The notes under the pieces are model-generated. The model saw only the letters and a list, made by a program, of their open reading frames with translations, was not told the origin of the DNA and ran no database searches. Source: Sphaerobacteraceae bacterium (lineage in GTDB: Bacteria; Chloroflexota; Chloroflexia; Thermomicrobiales; Thermomicrobiaceae). Taken from it: 47,124 nucleotides of DNA. The position numbers and the translations under genes are program-made. The DNA lies in the NCBI GenBank assembly GCA_007695115.1, contig REEK01000115.1:1-47124 (forward strand), written 5' to 3'. Below are positions 7,796-15,529 of this stretch, one piece after another. Each line of letters begins with the position of its first letter. Position 1 is the stretch's first letter.

Positions 7796-9094
7796 CTACC
7801 GCTTCATCGCCTTTGCGACATCCTGAATCACGTTCAGCGCTTCTCCGAGTTCCTCACGTGAATGTGAGAGCGTAATTCCGTTGTGCCCGGGTGCTCCTGC
7901 GGTTCTGTAGGCGTGGAAGTAGACGCCGCGCTCAATGCAGGCGTTCACGAAGCGGGCGTTGAGTTCGTGATCATTGTCTTCGGAATCTTCGCTGGTTCGA
8001 ACCGGATCCTGACGGTCGAAGTAGATCCCGAACCTCGTTCCAAGTCCCTGAACGACGACTGGCATGTTTGCCGCGTCGAACGACTCCTGCAACTGTTCGT
8101 AGAACCAGTTGGCTGTCTTGTTGAGTTCAGTGTAGGTCTTCTTCTTGGACAGGATCTCCATTGAGGCGTTCGCTGCGGCGATCGAGAGTGGATGCCCGGA
8201 GTACGTTCCGCTGTGGACAACGGTTCCGGTCGGTGCCAGCTCTTCCATGATCTCGGCTTTTCCGACGATGGCAGAGAGCGGCATGCCGTTCGCTAGCGCC
8301 TTGGCAAGCGTTGTGAGATCTGGTGTGACTCCGTAGTGCCCCTGAGCGCCTCCGGGGGCCATACGGAAGCCGGAAAGCACCTCGTCAAAGATGAGAACAC
8401 ATCCATGCTTGTCTGCGGTATCCCGGAGATGCTGAAGGAATCCGTCGTCCGGTGGTACACAGCCCGCGTTGTACCAGACCGGCTCACAGATAATGGCGGC
8501 AACCTGATTGCCCTCACGGCTCATCAAATCATCGAACGCTTCGACGTCGTTCCAGGAAACGCTCAACGAATCGTAGGCGTAGCTGGTGGGAACCCCACCA
8601 GACGTTGCCTGCGGTTTCGCGCTGGCGTGGATTGTTGGTTTCGGCTGGAACAGAAACGCGTCGGAGAGGCCGTGGAAGTGGCCCGTGAACTTCAGGAATT
8701 TCGTGCGTCCGGTCACATGTCGAGCCAGTCGCAATGCAACCGCGGTGGCTTCACTCCCGGTTGATGCGTAGCGAACCCGTTCGGCAGACGGGATCATCTT
8801 GCAGAGCTGTTCGGCCAGGCGAACGTGGTCCTCGGTCTCACCAGCAGTAACTGGCCCACGCGACATAACTTCATTGATCGCTTCCTGCACGGCCGGATAG
8901 TTGTGACCGAGCATCGTGGCTCCGTTGGAGTTGCTGAAGTCGATCAATCGGTTGCCGTCTTCGTCCCAGATATGCGCACCATCTCCGTGCGTGACATAGA
9001 GGGGACGATCCAGGTAGGGATGATGACGCATTGATGCACTGACGCCACCAGCCAGAACCGATTTCGCCCGATCGTACAGTTTTTTCTTCGCCAT
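7796..9094 (-). CDS. Class III PLP-dependent aminotransferase (glutamate-1-semialdehyde aminomutase-like)
   Basis: A 432-residue fold-type I PLP enzyme. The cofactor lysine is Lys265 (TLAKALANG), the aspartate pairing with the PLP nitrogen is Asp237 (IFDEV), and the phosphate-binding STGSEAT is at 111-117. It resembles the HemL branch (opening YDRAKSVLAGGVSASMR; PVTAGETED) but it stands next to DUF3830 and transport-type genes instead of heme genes, so a catabolic transaminase or beta-amino-acid aminotransferase role is more likely. The ATG has GGGAGGA nine bases upstream. I leave the symbol empty because HemL itself is not demonstrated. Confidence 0.85.
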   Translation of the reverse strand: MAKKKLYDRAKSVLAGGVSASMRHHPYLDRPLYVTHGDGAHIWDEDGNRLIDFSNSNGATMLGHNYPAVQEAINEVMSRGPVTAGETEDHVRLAEQLCKMIPSAERVRYASTGSEATAVALRLARHVTGRTKFLKFTGHFHGLSDAFLFQPKPTIHASAKPQATSGGVPTSYAYDSLSVSWNDVEAFDDLMSREGNQVAAIICEPVWYNAGCVPPDDGFLQHLRDTADKHGCVLIFDEVLSGFRMAPGGAQGHYGVTPDLTTLAKALANGMPLSAIVGKAEIMEELAPTGTVVHSGTYSGHPLSIAAANASMEILSKKKTYTELNKTANWFYEQLQESFDAANMPVVVQGLGTRFGIYFDRQDPVRTSEDSEDNDHELNARFVNACIERGVYFHAYRTAGAPGHNGITLSHSREELGEALNVIQDVAKAMKR

Positions 9095-9159
9095 ATTGGT
9101 GGTTCCTCCCAGCTTGAATAGTCACGACGGGTGAGTTCGGGATAGTGAGTGACAAGGAG

Positions 9160-9933
9160 CTATTCCGAAAGATCCGCTGTCCGTTCAGCAACAATGATCA
9201 GCGAGTACGAACGTTCGACATCGCGCGGCTCTGGGTACCCGACCACGGTCGCGAGGCGTTCGAGCGTCTCGCGACCGTGCAGGGACGGCTCATCTCCGAT
9301 ACGGCCGTCGACCTGCTTGCGGCGAATGTTTCTGGTCTCATTGCTATTGATATCCGTTGTCAATTGCTGTCCGAGCACTTCACGCACCTCATAGCCTGAC
9401 GCGTTGAGCAACGATCGAATAGAGGAGATCGTAAAGGCTCTGCGATGATATGGATTGGTTAGCAGTCCATCTGGGCCGATTCGTTCGGCAACACTGTTCG
9501 GCACAGAGAGGATGAGTATTCCGCCCGGATTCTGAATCTGGCTGAACTCTTCCAGCGCTCCACCCGGGTCGACCAGATGCTCCACCGTCTCGAAACAGAC
9601 AATCGCATCGACGAAGCTGCGATCCAGTGCAGTCTTGAGCGACTGCGTGCCGAGTTTGTGGGTGATCTGAATGATTGATTCACGGTTAGGTGGGCTGGGA
9701 TGACCTACATCCAGGCTGAGAACCGTCGGAATCTGACTAGCCAGACGATCGCTACCGTACCCGGTTCCGGCACCAACATCGAGAACCGTTTCTACACCTC
9801 TGCTGGCAAGGTATCTACAGGCGAAGATATAGCGGCCGAGGTGCTCGACCTTGATCCACAGATGCGGGTACGATTCGTCGAATGGATCGACGGCATCCCA
9901 CTGCTCGGTAAACCGGGTTTCGGCGTTCTTCAT
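9160..9933 (-). CDS. Class I SAM-dependent methyltransferase
   Basis: A 257-residue cytoplasmic methyltransferase. Motif I is VLDVGAGTGYG (residues 50-60), followed by an acidic motif II region (LSLDVG) and motif III-like GGILILSVPNSV after an ETVEHL segment typical of the Methyltransf_11/UbiE group. The acceptor substrate cannot be read from the sequence. It begins four bases after the stop of the DUF3830 gene, so the two are co-transcribed; the ribosome site is weak (an AGG about nine bases upstream), again suggesting coupling. The late C-terminal part is rich in Arg and Asn and not recognisable. Confidence 0.85.
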   Translation of the reverse strand: MKNAETRFTEQWDAVDPFDESYPHLWIKVEHLGRYIFACRYLASRGVETVLDVGAGTGYGSDRLASQIPTVLSLDVGHPSPPNRESIIQITHKLGTQSLKTALDRSFVDAIVCFETVEHLVDPGGALEEFSQIQNPGGILILSVPNSVAERIGPDGLLTNPYHRRAFTISSIRSLLNASGYEVREVLGQQLTTDINSNETRNIRRKQVDGRIGDEPSLHGRETLERLATVVGYPEPRDVERSYSLIIVAERTADLSE

Positions 9934-9937
9934 CGAC

Positions 9938-10354
9938 CTAGGAACCCGAATGGAAGACGATGTCCTGAGCGCCCTCCCAGACGACTCTGCGGCCGATCTC
10001 CTGAAGATGCTCGATTCCGGTGGTCACGGTAAGGAAGTGATTTCCAGCCAGCTGGCCCATCTTGCTGGCGAAGCAGGTTGGACCGTATGGGAACAGGATC
10101 TCGGTCTCTGAGTATCCCCCTGGATAGAAGAGAATATTTCCGGGCGCTGGATAACTCAAATGGTTCTCGAATTCCACGCCAAGCTGGAACCCGCCCAACG
10201 GGATCCAGGCGGACTCCCCGCTCCACCGTGCCTGAATCAGCTTTTGCCGATAAGGCAGCAACTTCGAGAATGCGGCGCAGGTACGAGGCGCGTTATCGAA
10301 CTCGAAACGCGCCTCCAGCTCGATGTCGTCAACCGTAATCTTGATCGGATCCAT
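9938..10354 (-). CDS. DUF3830 family protein (cyclophilin-like fold)
   Basis: A 138-residue protein matching DUF3830 from memory of the family: an ITVDD opening, an ARWSGESAW segment, a YPAPGNILFYPGG block and the conserved GNHFLTV. DUF3830 proteins have a cyclophilin-like barrel and are found in catabolic loci next to ABC transporters, aminotransferases and amidohydrolases; their function is unknown. AGAGGAA lies upstream of the ATG. Here it leads a three-gene minus-strand run with the methyltransferase and aminotransferase. No membrane segment or signal peptide is present. Confidence 0.75.
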   Translation of the reverse strand: MDPIKITVDDIELEARFEFDNAPRTCAAFSKLLPYRQKLIQARWSGESAWIPLGGFQLGVEFENHLSYPAPGNILFYPGGYSETEILFPYGPTCFASKMGQLAGNHFLTVTTGIEHLQEIGRRVVWEGAQDIVFHSGS

Positions 10355-10444
10355 ACAGAGTTCCTCTCTTCACACCTAAACGCTCAGGTGAAGGTTTAGC
10401 GTGTGTCCCGGGTGACGTCAACAGTGCGCCGCGGTGACCATCGT

Positions 10445-11320
10445 CTAATGGATTTCATCCGGTGGGCGAACCATCATCACCGGCGATCGCCCAAGCTTCA
10501 GCATTCGCTCGGCTACGCTTCCGAAGACGACACGGCTCACACCGCTGCGACCCGCAGTCGCCATGACAACGAGCTGGAAGAATCCGCGACGCTCATGCTC
10601 GATGAGTTGCTCTCCTGGAAAGCCCTCGACCACCGTCTTCCGGACCTGGACTCCTTCATTGCTGAGTCTCTCCGCGAGCTGGTCTATGTAGGCGTTCGCC
10701 TCGTTGCGCATCGAATCGATGATTTCATCAAGGATATCGCCAGTGGCCGCCGTTTCCATATGCCTGCTAAGCAATCCGTAAGCGGAAGGTGTATCGACAA
10801 CTCGAATCAAATGGAGTGTGCTCCCAAACAGTCTGGCAAGCTCTACTGCGTAATCGATTGCCGATTCACTGTATCTGGAGCCATCCACTGGCAACAAAAT
10901 CGAGCGGAGTTCGATCTTCTCGGCTGATTGAATCTCCTGATCACCACGGACGAGGAGAACCGGCACTCCCGCGCCGCGAACTACCTCTTCTGCCACACTT
11001 CCGGCCATCCAGCGATGGATCCCACCCCTTCCGTGCGTCGACATCACGATGATCGGATCGACATGTTGGTGAGCCAGTTCGATGATCGACTGGGCCGGGC
11101 GCCCACGGTCGGTAAATGTCGCAAGTTTGCCGGATACGTTGCTGGCTCTTGCTTTCAGGTACTTTCGAATCTGCTCCATCTCGGGCTCATCTGCGCCAAT
11201 TCGCCCAATCCGTGCAAGCAGCAGATCAGAGCTGGTTCGTCCGGCGATTGCCTGGCCGATATTCAGCGCGCGCTCCGAGAGTTCCGAGCCGTCCAGCGGA
11301 ACAATGACTGTACCAATCAT
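10445..11320 (-). CDS. Tandem-domain universal stress protein (UspA family)
   Basis: A 291-residue protein with two Usp domains (about 1-140 and 148-291). Each begins with the family pattern (VIVPLDGSELSERAL; ILLPVDGSRYSESAI) and ends with an ATP-binding-type loop (GRGGIHRWMAGSVAEE; GRSGVSRVVFGSVAER). Nucleotide-binding Usps accumulate in starvation, hypoxia or dormancy. I chose the ATG at 11320, preceded by GGGTGGAAG; a longer frame to 11383 adds a non-family lead. A second tandem Usp lies beyond the two-component system, making a flanked arrangement. A perfect ACTGGCGCCAGT palindrome lies about 45 bases upstream. Confidence 0.9.
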   Translation of the reverse strand: MIGTVIVPLDGSELSERALNIGQAIAGRTSSDLLLARIGRIGADEPEMEQIRKYLKARASNVSGKLATFTDRGRPAQSIIELAHQHVDPIIVMSTHGRGGIHRWMAGSVAEEVVRGAGVPVLLVRGDQEIQSAEKIELRSILLPVDGSRYSESAIDYAVELARLFGSTLHLIRVVDTPSAYGLLSRHMETAATGDILDEIIDSMRNEANAYIDQLAERLSNEGVQVRKTVVEGFPGEQLIEHERRGFFQLVVMATAGRSGVSRVVFGSVAERMLKLGRSPVMMVRPPDEIH

Positions 11321-11630
11321 GCTCTTCCACCCTTCGATCGTCTTCGAATACCAGGGCGCTCTCACTGGCGCCAGTAATCCCAATCATGCGACGCTCGTGG
11401 TGTCGCCCCGGTAAATTGAAACTGCCAACTATGACAGAGGCGTTACATTGCGGTGTGTTGTTCTCGGGGGCGATCAAAAGTTACCCCAGTCCATCTCTAC
11501 CTGTAACGAATTCGACATGATTATCGTCTCTGCTACATGCGGTCGTCAGTAGCCTATCACTACTATGGTGAATACAGGGGCTGCCGGCGGCCGGTAAGCT
11601 GTTCACGGGTTGCATACAGGGAGGGCTTCG
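11321..11630. other. Divergent intergenic region, usp / small hypothetical gene
   Basis: About 310 bases separating divergent starts. I found no consensus-quality promoter on either strand. It contains the 12-base palindrome listed separately and a weak GTTAC...GTAAC repeat around 11479-11506. No RNA gene was recognised. Confidence 0.5.
11364..11375. promoter_or_regulatory. Perfect palindrome ACTGGCGCCAGT upstream of usp
   Basis: A 12-base perfect palindrome about 45 bases upstream of the Usp start, where an operator could sit. The CTGGC/GCCAG half-sites recur as TCTGGC-N11-GCCAGA upstream of the response-regulator gene at 15328-15350. Confidence 0.35.
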
Positions 11631-11921
11631 ATGCCGTACGAAGAGTCGTTCGACAACGCGGTGATCCTGAGAATCGGCTCACTCGATATTCGATACTACC
11701 TGCGTGAGCCATCACCAGACCATTGGAATGCAATCGGGGTGATCGAACGCCACGACCTTGCTGATGGCCGGGATCAGATTGCAGGCTACAAGATGATCGT
11801 GGGTGTTGGTGCGAGCGAGGATGAGGCGATTGGTGACTTGATTGCCCGCGTTCTGGTCGGACAATCGGGGGGGCCGATGTTGCCGCCCGCAACGACATCA
11901 AGACGCTTATACCGAGTGTAA
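11631..11921 (+). CDS. Hypothetical 96-residue protein
   Basis: A small soluble protein I do not recognise. The ATG at 11631 has GGGAGGG at ideal spacing, which makes it a convincing gene. The sequence (VILRIGSLDIRYYLREPS, then GYKMIVGVGASEDEAI and a short amphipathic helix) suggests a compact alpha/beta fold with alternating strands; residues after 80 are likely disordered. No signal, membrane segment or cysteine is present. It lies divergent from usp and convergent with the ferritin-like gene and ends before a strong bidirectional hairpin, so it is its own transcription unit. Confidence 0.7.
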   Translation: MPYEESFDNAVILRIGSLDIRYYLREPSPDHWNAIGVIERHDLADGRDQIAGYKMIVGVGASEDEAIGDLIARVLVGQSGGPMLPPATTSRRLYRV

Positions 11922-11950
11922 CGAAATTCTGATAATTGGTGATTACGAGA

Positions 11951-11979
11951 ACGGACCACTGGGAAATCCAGTGGTCCGT
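11951..11979. terminator. Strong bidirectional terminator hairpin
   Basis: A 12-bp perfect stem (ACGGACCACTGG / CCAGTGGTCCGT) with a 5-base loop, between the convergent hypothetical and ferritin-like genes. A short TTTG follows on the plus strand. Confidence 0.85.
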
Positions 11980-12012
11980 TTGCATTCGCAGGACGCGATC
12001 AGTCAGCGTGAT

Positions 12013-12510
12013 TTAGTTCTCGTACTCCTTGAGGAAGGACTCGAAGCTGCGGTAGTGATTCTGCTCTTCTTCGAGAATCGCCACCACCATATCCTGAGTT
12101 ACCCAGTCGACACCGTCACATGCTTCGATGAGCCGGTTGTAGTGATCCAGTGCTCCTTTTTCGGCTTCCATCACACCCTTGATGACATGGGCGACATCAG
12201 TCGATTTATCTGGTGGCTGCAGGAATCGCTGCTCCGGGCTGAAGTCAGCAGAGCCAGGAACAACCCCGTACAGATCCTTGATTCGCTGGGCGAAGCGCTG
12301 GGCATGAGCCAGCTCTTCCTGAATATCTCCTCGAAGTGAGTCGGCAACCTCTTCAGCGCGTATTCCGTCAAGGTTGACTGACGCCTGGATGTAATTCATA
12401 ACCGTTTCGATTTCCATCCAGTAGGCGCGCGTCAACAGCTCAACGATTTTCTCTCGCTGCTCTGTGTTATTGGTTCCAAGAATATCTTTTGACTGGCCAA
12501 TGCCTGCCAT
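12013..12510 (-). CDS. Ferritin-like diiron protein
   Basis: A 165-residue four-helix bundle. Diiron ligands can be placed: Glu33/Glu35 in helix A (WMEIETVMNY), Glu66-xx-His69 in helix B (EELAHA), Glu115/117 in helix C (MEAEKGALDHY) and Glu149-xx-His152 in helix D (EEEQNHY). This is the bacterioferritin/ferritin-like superfamily, which stores iron or detoxifies oxidants. AGGAGGT lies just before the ATG. It follows the histidine kinase by 85 bases on the same strand and may be the last gene of that operon, linking iron and redox handling to the two-component system. Confidence 0.87.
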   Translation of the reverse strand: MAGIGQSKDILGTNNTEQREKIVELLTRAYWMEIETVMNYIQASVNLDGIRAEEVADSLRGDIQEELAHAQRFAQRIKDLYGVVPGSADFSPEQRFLQPPDKSTDVAHVIKGVMEAEKGALDHYNRLIEACDGVDWVTQDMVVAILEEEQNHYRSFESFLKEYEN

Positions 12511-12595
12511 CTATGAGACCTCCTGTAGATCGTGACGTGCGTGTCTGTACGAACTCAGCGGGCGATTTCATGCCCTGATACGCCTTACTTGCAAG

Positions 12596-14539
12596 TCACG
12601 GGCCGTCGTTCTCGATATCAGCCGCCCGGGGAACGCTGAAGCAGAATCGAGACCCGCCATCCTCGGGAAGCTCCAGCCATAGCTGACCACCGTGCGCCTC
12701 AACGATCATTCGAGATAGATACAGTCCAAGCCCCATTCCAGCAGTGGTCTCTCTGTCCCGGCCACGATGGAAGCGGTCGAACAGGAGCGGAAGGTCATTC
12801 GGGTCCACGCCGCGTCCATAATCTCTGACGCTGATGATGATCATGCCGTCCATGGATTCGGCTTCGATGTCGATCGGGCTATCCCCAGGGACATATTTGA
12901 CTGCGTTCTGAACGAGGTTGCGCAGCACTTGATCGAGGCTATCGACATCTCCCGTCGCCAGCATGTTGCGCGTTTCACCGATCCGGATCTCGCGTTCAGC
13001 TTTCACCGCGTCAGTGCCACGGATCGCGCGCTGAATCAGAAGCCGGACATTTACCGGTTCTTCGTCGATCTTGAATCTGCCTGCCCGTATATTGGCCAGC
13101 TTAACCATGTTTTCGACCAGACTAGCCAGGCGCTTGCTCTCCGAGAAAATGTCATTGAGGATCTCTGCGCGGGTTTCCTCTTCGAGATCGAGTCCTGATT
13201 CCATGAGCAGATACGACCCGCCATGGATCGTGGTCAACGGAGTACGCAGCTCATGAGACACAAGTGAGAGGAAGTCGTCCTTGATCTGCTCCGCGTCCTT
13301 CAGAAGCGTGATGTCCTGGAAGACGAGCGCGGCTGCGCCGATCGATCCGTCAGCCTGACGCAGCGGGGCAGAGTTGACGAGTAACGTCAGCCGCTCCCCA
13401 TCTTCCCGCTCTAGCTGGATTTCGCTTCTGGCCACCGTTTCGCCATAGCGAAGTGACCGGACGATCGGAATCTCCTCGTTCGGGATCCGCTCCCCGTCGG
13501 GGGAATAGCGAGGGTTGCGATCAAGGAACTCCTGGAGTGGCAGCGAATCCGAAAGATCCCACCCGAGCAGGAGCGATGCCTGCCGATTGGCCATCGTGAC
13601 CCGTTCGGGATCGCTCTCAACAAGAACCACCGCCTCGGGGAGTTGATCGATGATGAACCGGAGCCGCTCTTGCTGGAATTCCAGCGACGAATACAGATGG
13701 GCATTCTCGATCGCCACCGCCGCATGTCGTGCGAGGAGCTCGACCAGGCGCTCATCTTCAGCGGTGAACTCGTTGGCAAAACGCTTCTCGGTAAGATAGA
13801 GGTTTCCGAGCACCCGGCCACGGGCGTTGATCGGCACCCCGAGAAAGCTCTTCATCGGTGGATGATTTGGTGGAAATCCGACTGACGATGGATGTTGGGA
13901 AAGATCACGGAGGCGCATCGATCGCTGTTCTCTGATCAACTCTCCCAGCAGGCCCTTGCCACGGGGCAATTCGCCGATTGCTGCGTGTTCGGCCGGTCCG
14001 ATTCCCGCAGTAATGAATGATTCAAGTTCACCGTGTATTCCCGGAACTCCGAGCGCCGCATAGCGGGCACCGGATACCGAACGAGCCAACTCGACGATCC
14101 GGTTCAAAACATTCTCGAGCGAATGCTCACCGGTAATCGCGACAATCGCCGAGCTCATCAACTCGAACTGACCGGAGACTTCCAGTCGCTCCCGCTTCTC
14201 GTCCTCAATCGCGGAGAGCCCGACCGCCGCGTTCTGGACTGCGGTGGCCAGACGGGCTTCGGCATCTGGTGTGAGAACCGGTACATCGGGATCATCCGAC
14301 GGAACATCCGCACGAACGTACGGCCCTGCCACGATGATTGCCGCCGTCTGATCGGAGAAGCGGCTTCCGAGGTAGAGACGATCACTGTATGTGAATGTCT
14401 GACTGACGCCGCGAATGCCGACCACTGTCTGAAGCGCACTCTGTTGGACCTCTGGCTCTAGCTCTCGCAGAGGCGCCACGTTCACCCCGGTCAACACAGT
14501 GATATTCCTCAGGAGTGGCTCGGCAGTAGCGTATGGCAT
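12596..14539 (-). CDS. Sensor histidine kinase, GAF-PAS-HisKA-HATPase, with DevS/DosS-like GAF
   Basis: A 647-residue soluble kinase with no membrane segment. An unrecognised N-terminal domain (1-115, perhaps PocR- or GAF-related) precedes a GAF domain (about 125-285), a PAS domain (about 290-415), HisKA with phospho-acceptor His429 (LVSHELRTP), and HATPase (N box LRNLVQNAVKY; GRGVDP; GMGLGLYLS). The GAF block from GLLGELI to GNLYLTEK closely resembles the heme GAF of mycobacterial DevS/DosS: His226 in FPPNHPPM aligns with the DevS heme ligand His149, and Tyr248 in GNLYLTE with Tyr171. Heme binding is inference. It starts three bases after the response-regulator stop, so the two form a cognate pair. 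Unlike DevS, it has HisKA and not HisKA_3. Confidence 0.92.
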   Translation of the reverse strand: MPYATAEPLLRNITVLTGVNVAPLRELEPEVQQSALQTVVGIRGVSQTFTYSDRLYLGSRFSDQTAAIIVAGPYVRADVPSDDPDVPVLTPDAEARLATAVQNAAVGLSAIEDEKRERLEVSGQFELMSSAIVAITGEHSLENVLNRIVELARSVSGARYAALGVPGIHGELESFITAGIGPAEHAAIGELPRGKGLLGELIREQRSMRLRDLSQHPSSVGFPPNHPPMKSFLGVPINARGRVLGNLYLTEKRFANEFTAEDERLVELLARHAAVAIENAHLYSSLEFQQERLRFIIDQLPEAVVLVESDPERVTMANRQASLLLGWDLSDSLPLQEFLDRNPRYSPDGERIPNEEIPIVRSLRYGETVARSEIQLEREDGERLTLLVNSAPLRQADGSIGAAALVFQDITLLKDAEQIKDDFLSLVSHELRTPLTTIHGGSYLLMESGLDLEEETRAEILNDIFSESKRLASLVENMVKLANIRAGRFKIDEEPVNVRLLIQRAIRGTDAVKAEREIRIGETRNMLATGDVDSLDQVLRNLVQNAVKYVPGDSPIDIEAESMDGMIIISVRDYGRGVDPNDLPLLFDRFHRGRDRETTAGMGLGLYLSRMIVEAHGGQLWLELPEDGGSRFCFSVPRAADIENDGP

Positions 14540-14542
14540 CGA

Positions 14543-15244
14543 CTACTCCCCGTCTTGCGGCGGTTCCAGGCGATAGCCCATGCCGGGAAAGGTCTTGATG
14601 AGTGTCGGGTGTTCCCGGTTCTCTTCGAGTTTGGCTCGGAGTCGACTCACCCAGGTTCTCAGGTAGTACGTTTCGTCCCGGAACTCTGGTCCCCATATTC
14701 GCGATAGCAGCTCGGTGTGGAGCATTACGCGCCCAGCATTGCTGGCAAGTTGATACAGGAGTTCCCACTCAGTGCGACTGAGTTCGACTTCCTGGCCATT
14801 GTTCATGATCTGCCGGCGGCTGAGATCGATCGTCAATCGTCCGTAGTCGAGAAGTTGCGAGGATGCCGGCTGACTTCCAGAAGCCCGTCGCAGAACCGCG
14901 GAAATGCGGGCCGATAGCTCATCTGGATTGAATGGTTTGGTGACATAATCGTCGGCTCCAAGGTCGAGCCCCCGAATCTTCTCCGGCGCAGCTGAGCGCG
15001 CGGTGAGAATGACCACCGGAACATTGGCGGACTGTCGGATTTGCTGCATGGCGTCATAGCCATCCATAACCGGCATCATCAGGTCGAGAACCACGATGTC
15101 AGGACGCTCTCGTTCGAAGAGTTCGACGGCTTCTTTACCGTTCATGGCCGTGATCACACCGTAGCCGTCAGCTTGCAGCTTGGTTCTGACAAGTCTGAGA
15201 ATCGGAGCGTCGTCGTCCGCAACGAGCACCAGCTGTTTTCGCAT
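14543..15244 (-). CDS. OmpR/PhoB-family response regulator
   Basis: A 233-residue regulator. The receiver has an acidic cluster at 10-12, phospho-acceptor Asp54 (VLDLMMPVMDG), Thr81 and Lys103 (VTKPF). The C-terminal winged helix (about 130-228) ends with the typical RTWVSRLRAKLEE and GMGYRLEPP. GAGGGGGTGG precedes the ATG. The kinase follows three bases after its stop. The upstream intergenic region contains two inverted repeats, which are candidate binding sites for this regulator or others. The likely output is control of its own operon and of the divergent usp gene. Confidence 0.94.
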   Translation of the reverse strand: MRKQLVLVADDDAPILRLVRTKLQADGYGVITAMNGKEAVELFERERPDIVVLDLMMPVMDGYDAMQQIRQSANVPVVILTARSAAPEKIRGLDLGADDYVTKPFNPDELSARISAVLRRASGSQPASSQLLDYGRLTIDLSRRQIMNNGQEVELSRTEWELLYQLASNAGRVMLHTELLSRIWGPEFRDETYYLRTWVSRLRAKLEENREHPTLIKTFPGMGYRLEPPQDGE

Positions 15245-15327
15245 TCCACCCCCTCGGTTACCGTTCTATCGAGCGATTGTCACCGGAGCCTGGTTACTGT
15301 TGCTTCGTCCGAAGTCAGTTTACGCTC

Positions 15328-15350
15328 TCTGGCAGCCATTGTAAGCCAGA
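15328..15350 (-). promoter_or_regulatory. Candidate promoter/operator of the two-component operon
   Basis: TACAAT (minus strand, 15338-15343) is a plausible -10 box but has a poor -35. It is enclosed by a perfect TCTGGC-N11-GCCAGA inverted repeat, which would place a bound regulator over the -10. Confidence 0.35.
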
Positions 15351-15373
15351 TGGGGTATGCGAAGAGAAACACT

Positions 15374-15398
15374 GTTAGGTCGTGCTATTCATCCTAAC
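15374..15398. promoter_or_regulatory. Inverted repeat GTTAGG-N13-CCTAAC upstream of usp
   Basis: A perfect 6+6 palindrome with a 13-base spacer, ending 19 bases before the extended -10 of the plus-strand usp gene. The place would suit an activator near -35 to -60. Confidence 0.35.
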
Positions 15399-15417
15399 CT
15401 GAATTTTGCGAATGTGC

Positions 15418-15426
15418 TGCTACAAT
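15418..15426 (+). promoter_or_regulatory. Extended -10 promoter of the second usp gene
   Basis: TGC-TACAAT is an extended -10 element, with no good -35. It predicts a leader of about 97 bases before the GTG at 15530. The same architecture (TGC-TATAAT) occurs at the polysaccharide operon. Confidence 0.45.
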
Positions 15427-15529
15427 CTTTGGGGAAACGCGAACGCGATCTGGATCGCCAGTTCGGGGGAATCTTCGCAAGATCCCTGGGTAAAGCAACC
15501 GTGAACAAGTCATATAACGGAGGAACCTG

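Noticed and set aside
7796-9094. Calling the class III aminotransferase hemL
   Set aside because: Similarity is real, but the neighbours are not tetrapyrrole genes and related catabolic aminotransferases share these motifs.
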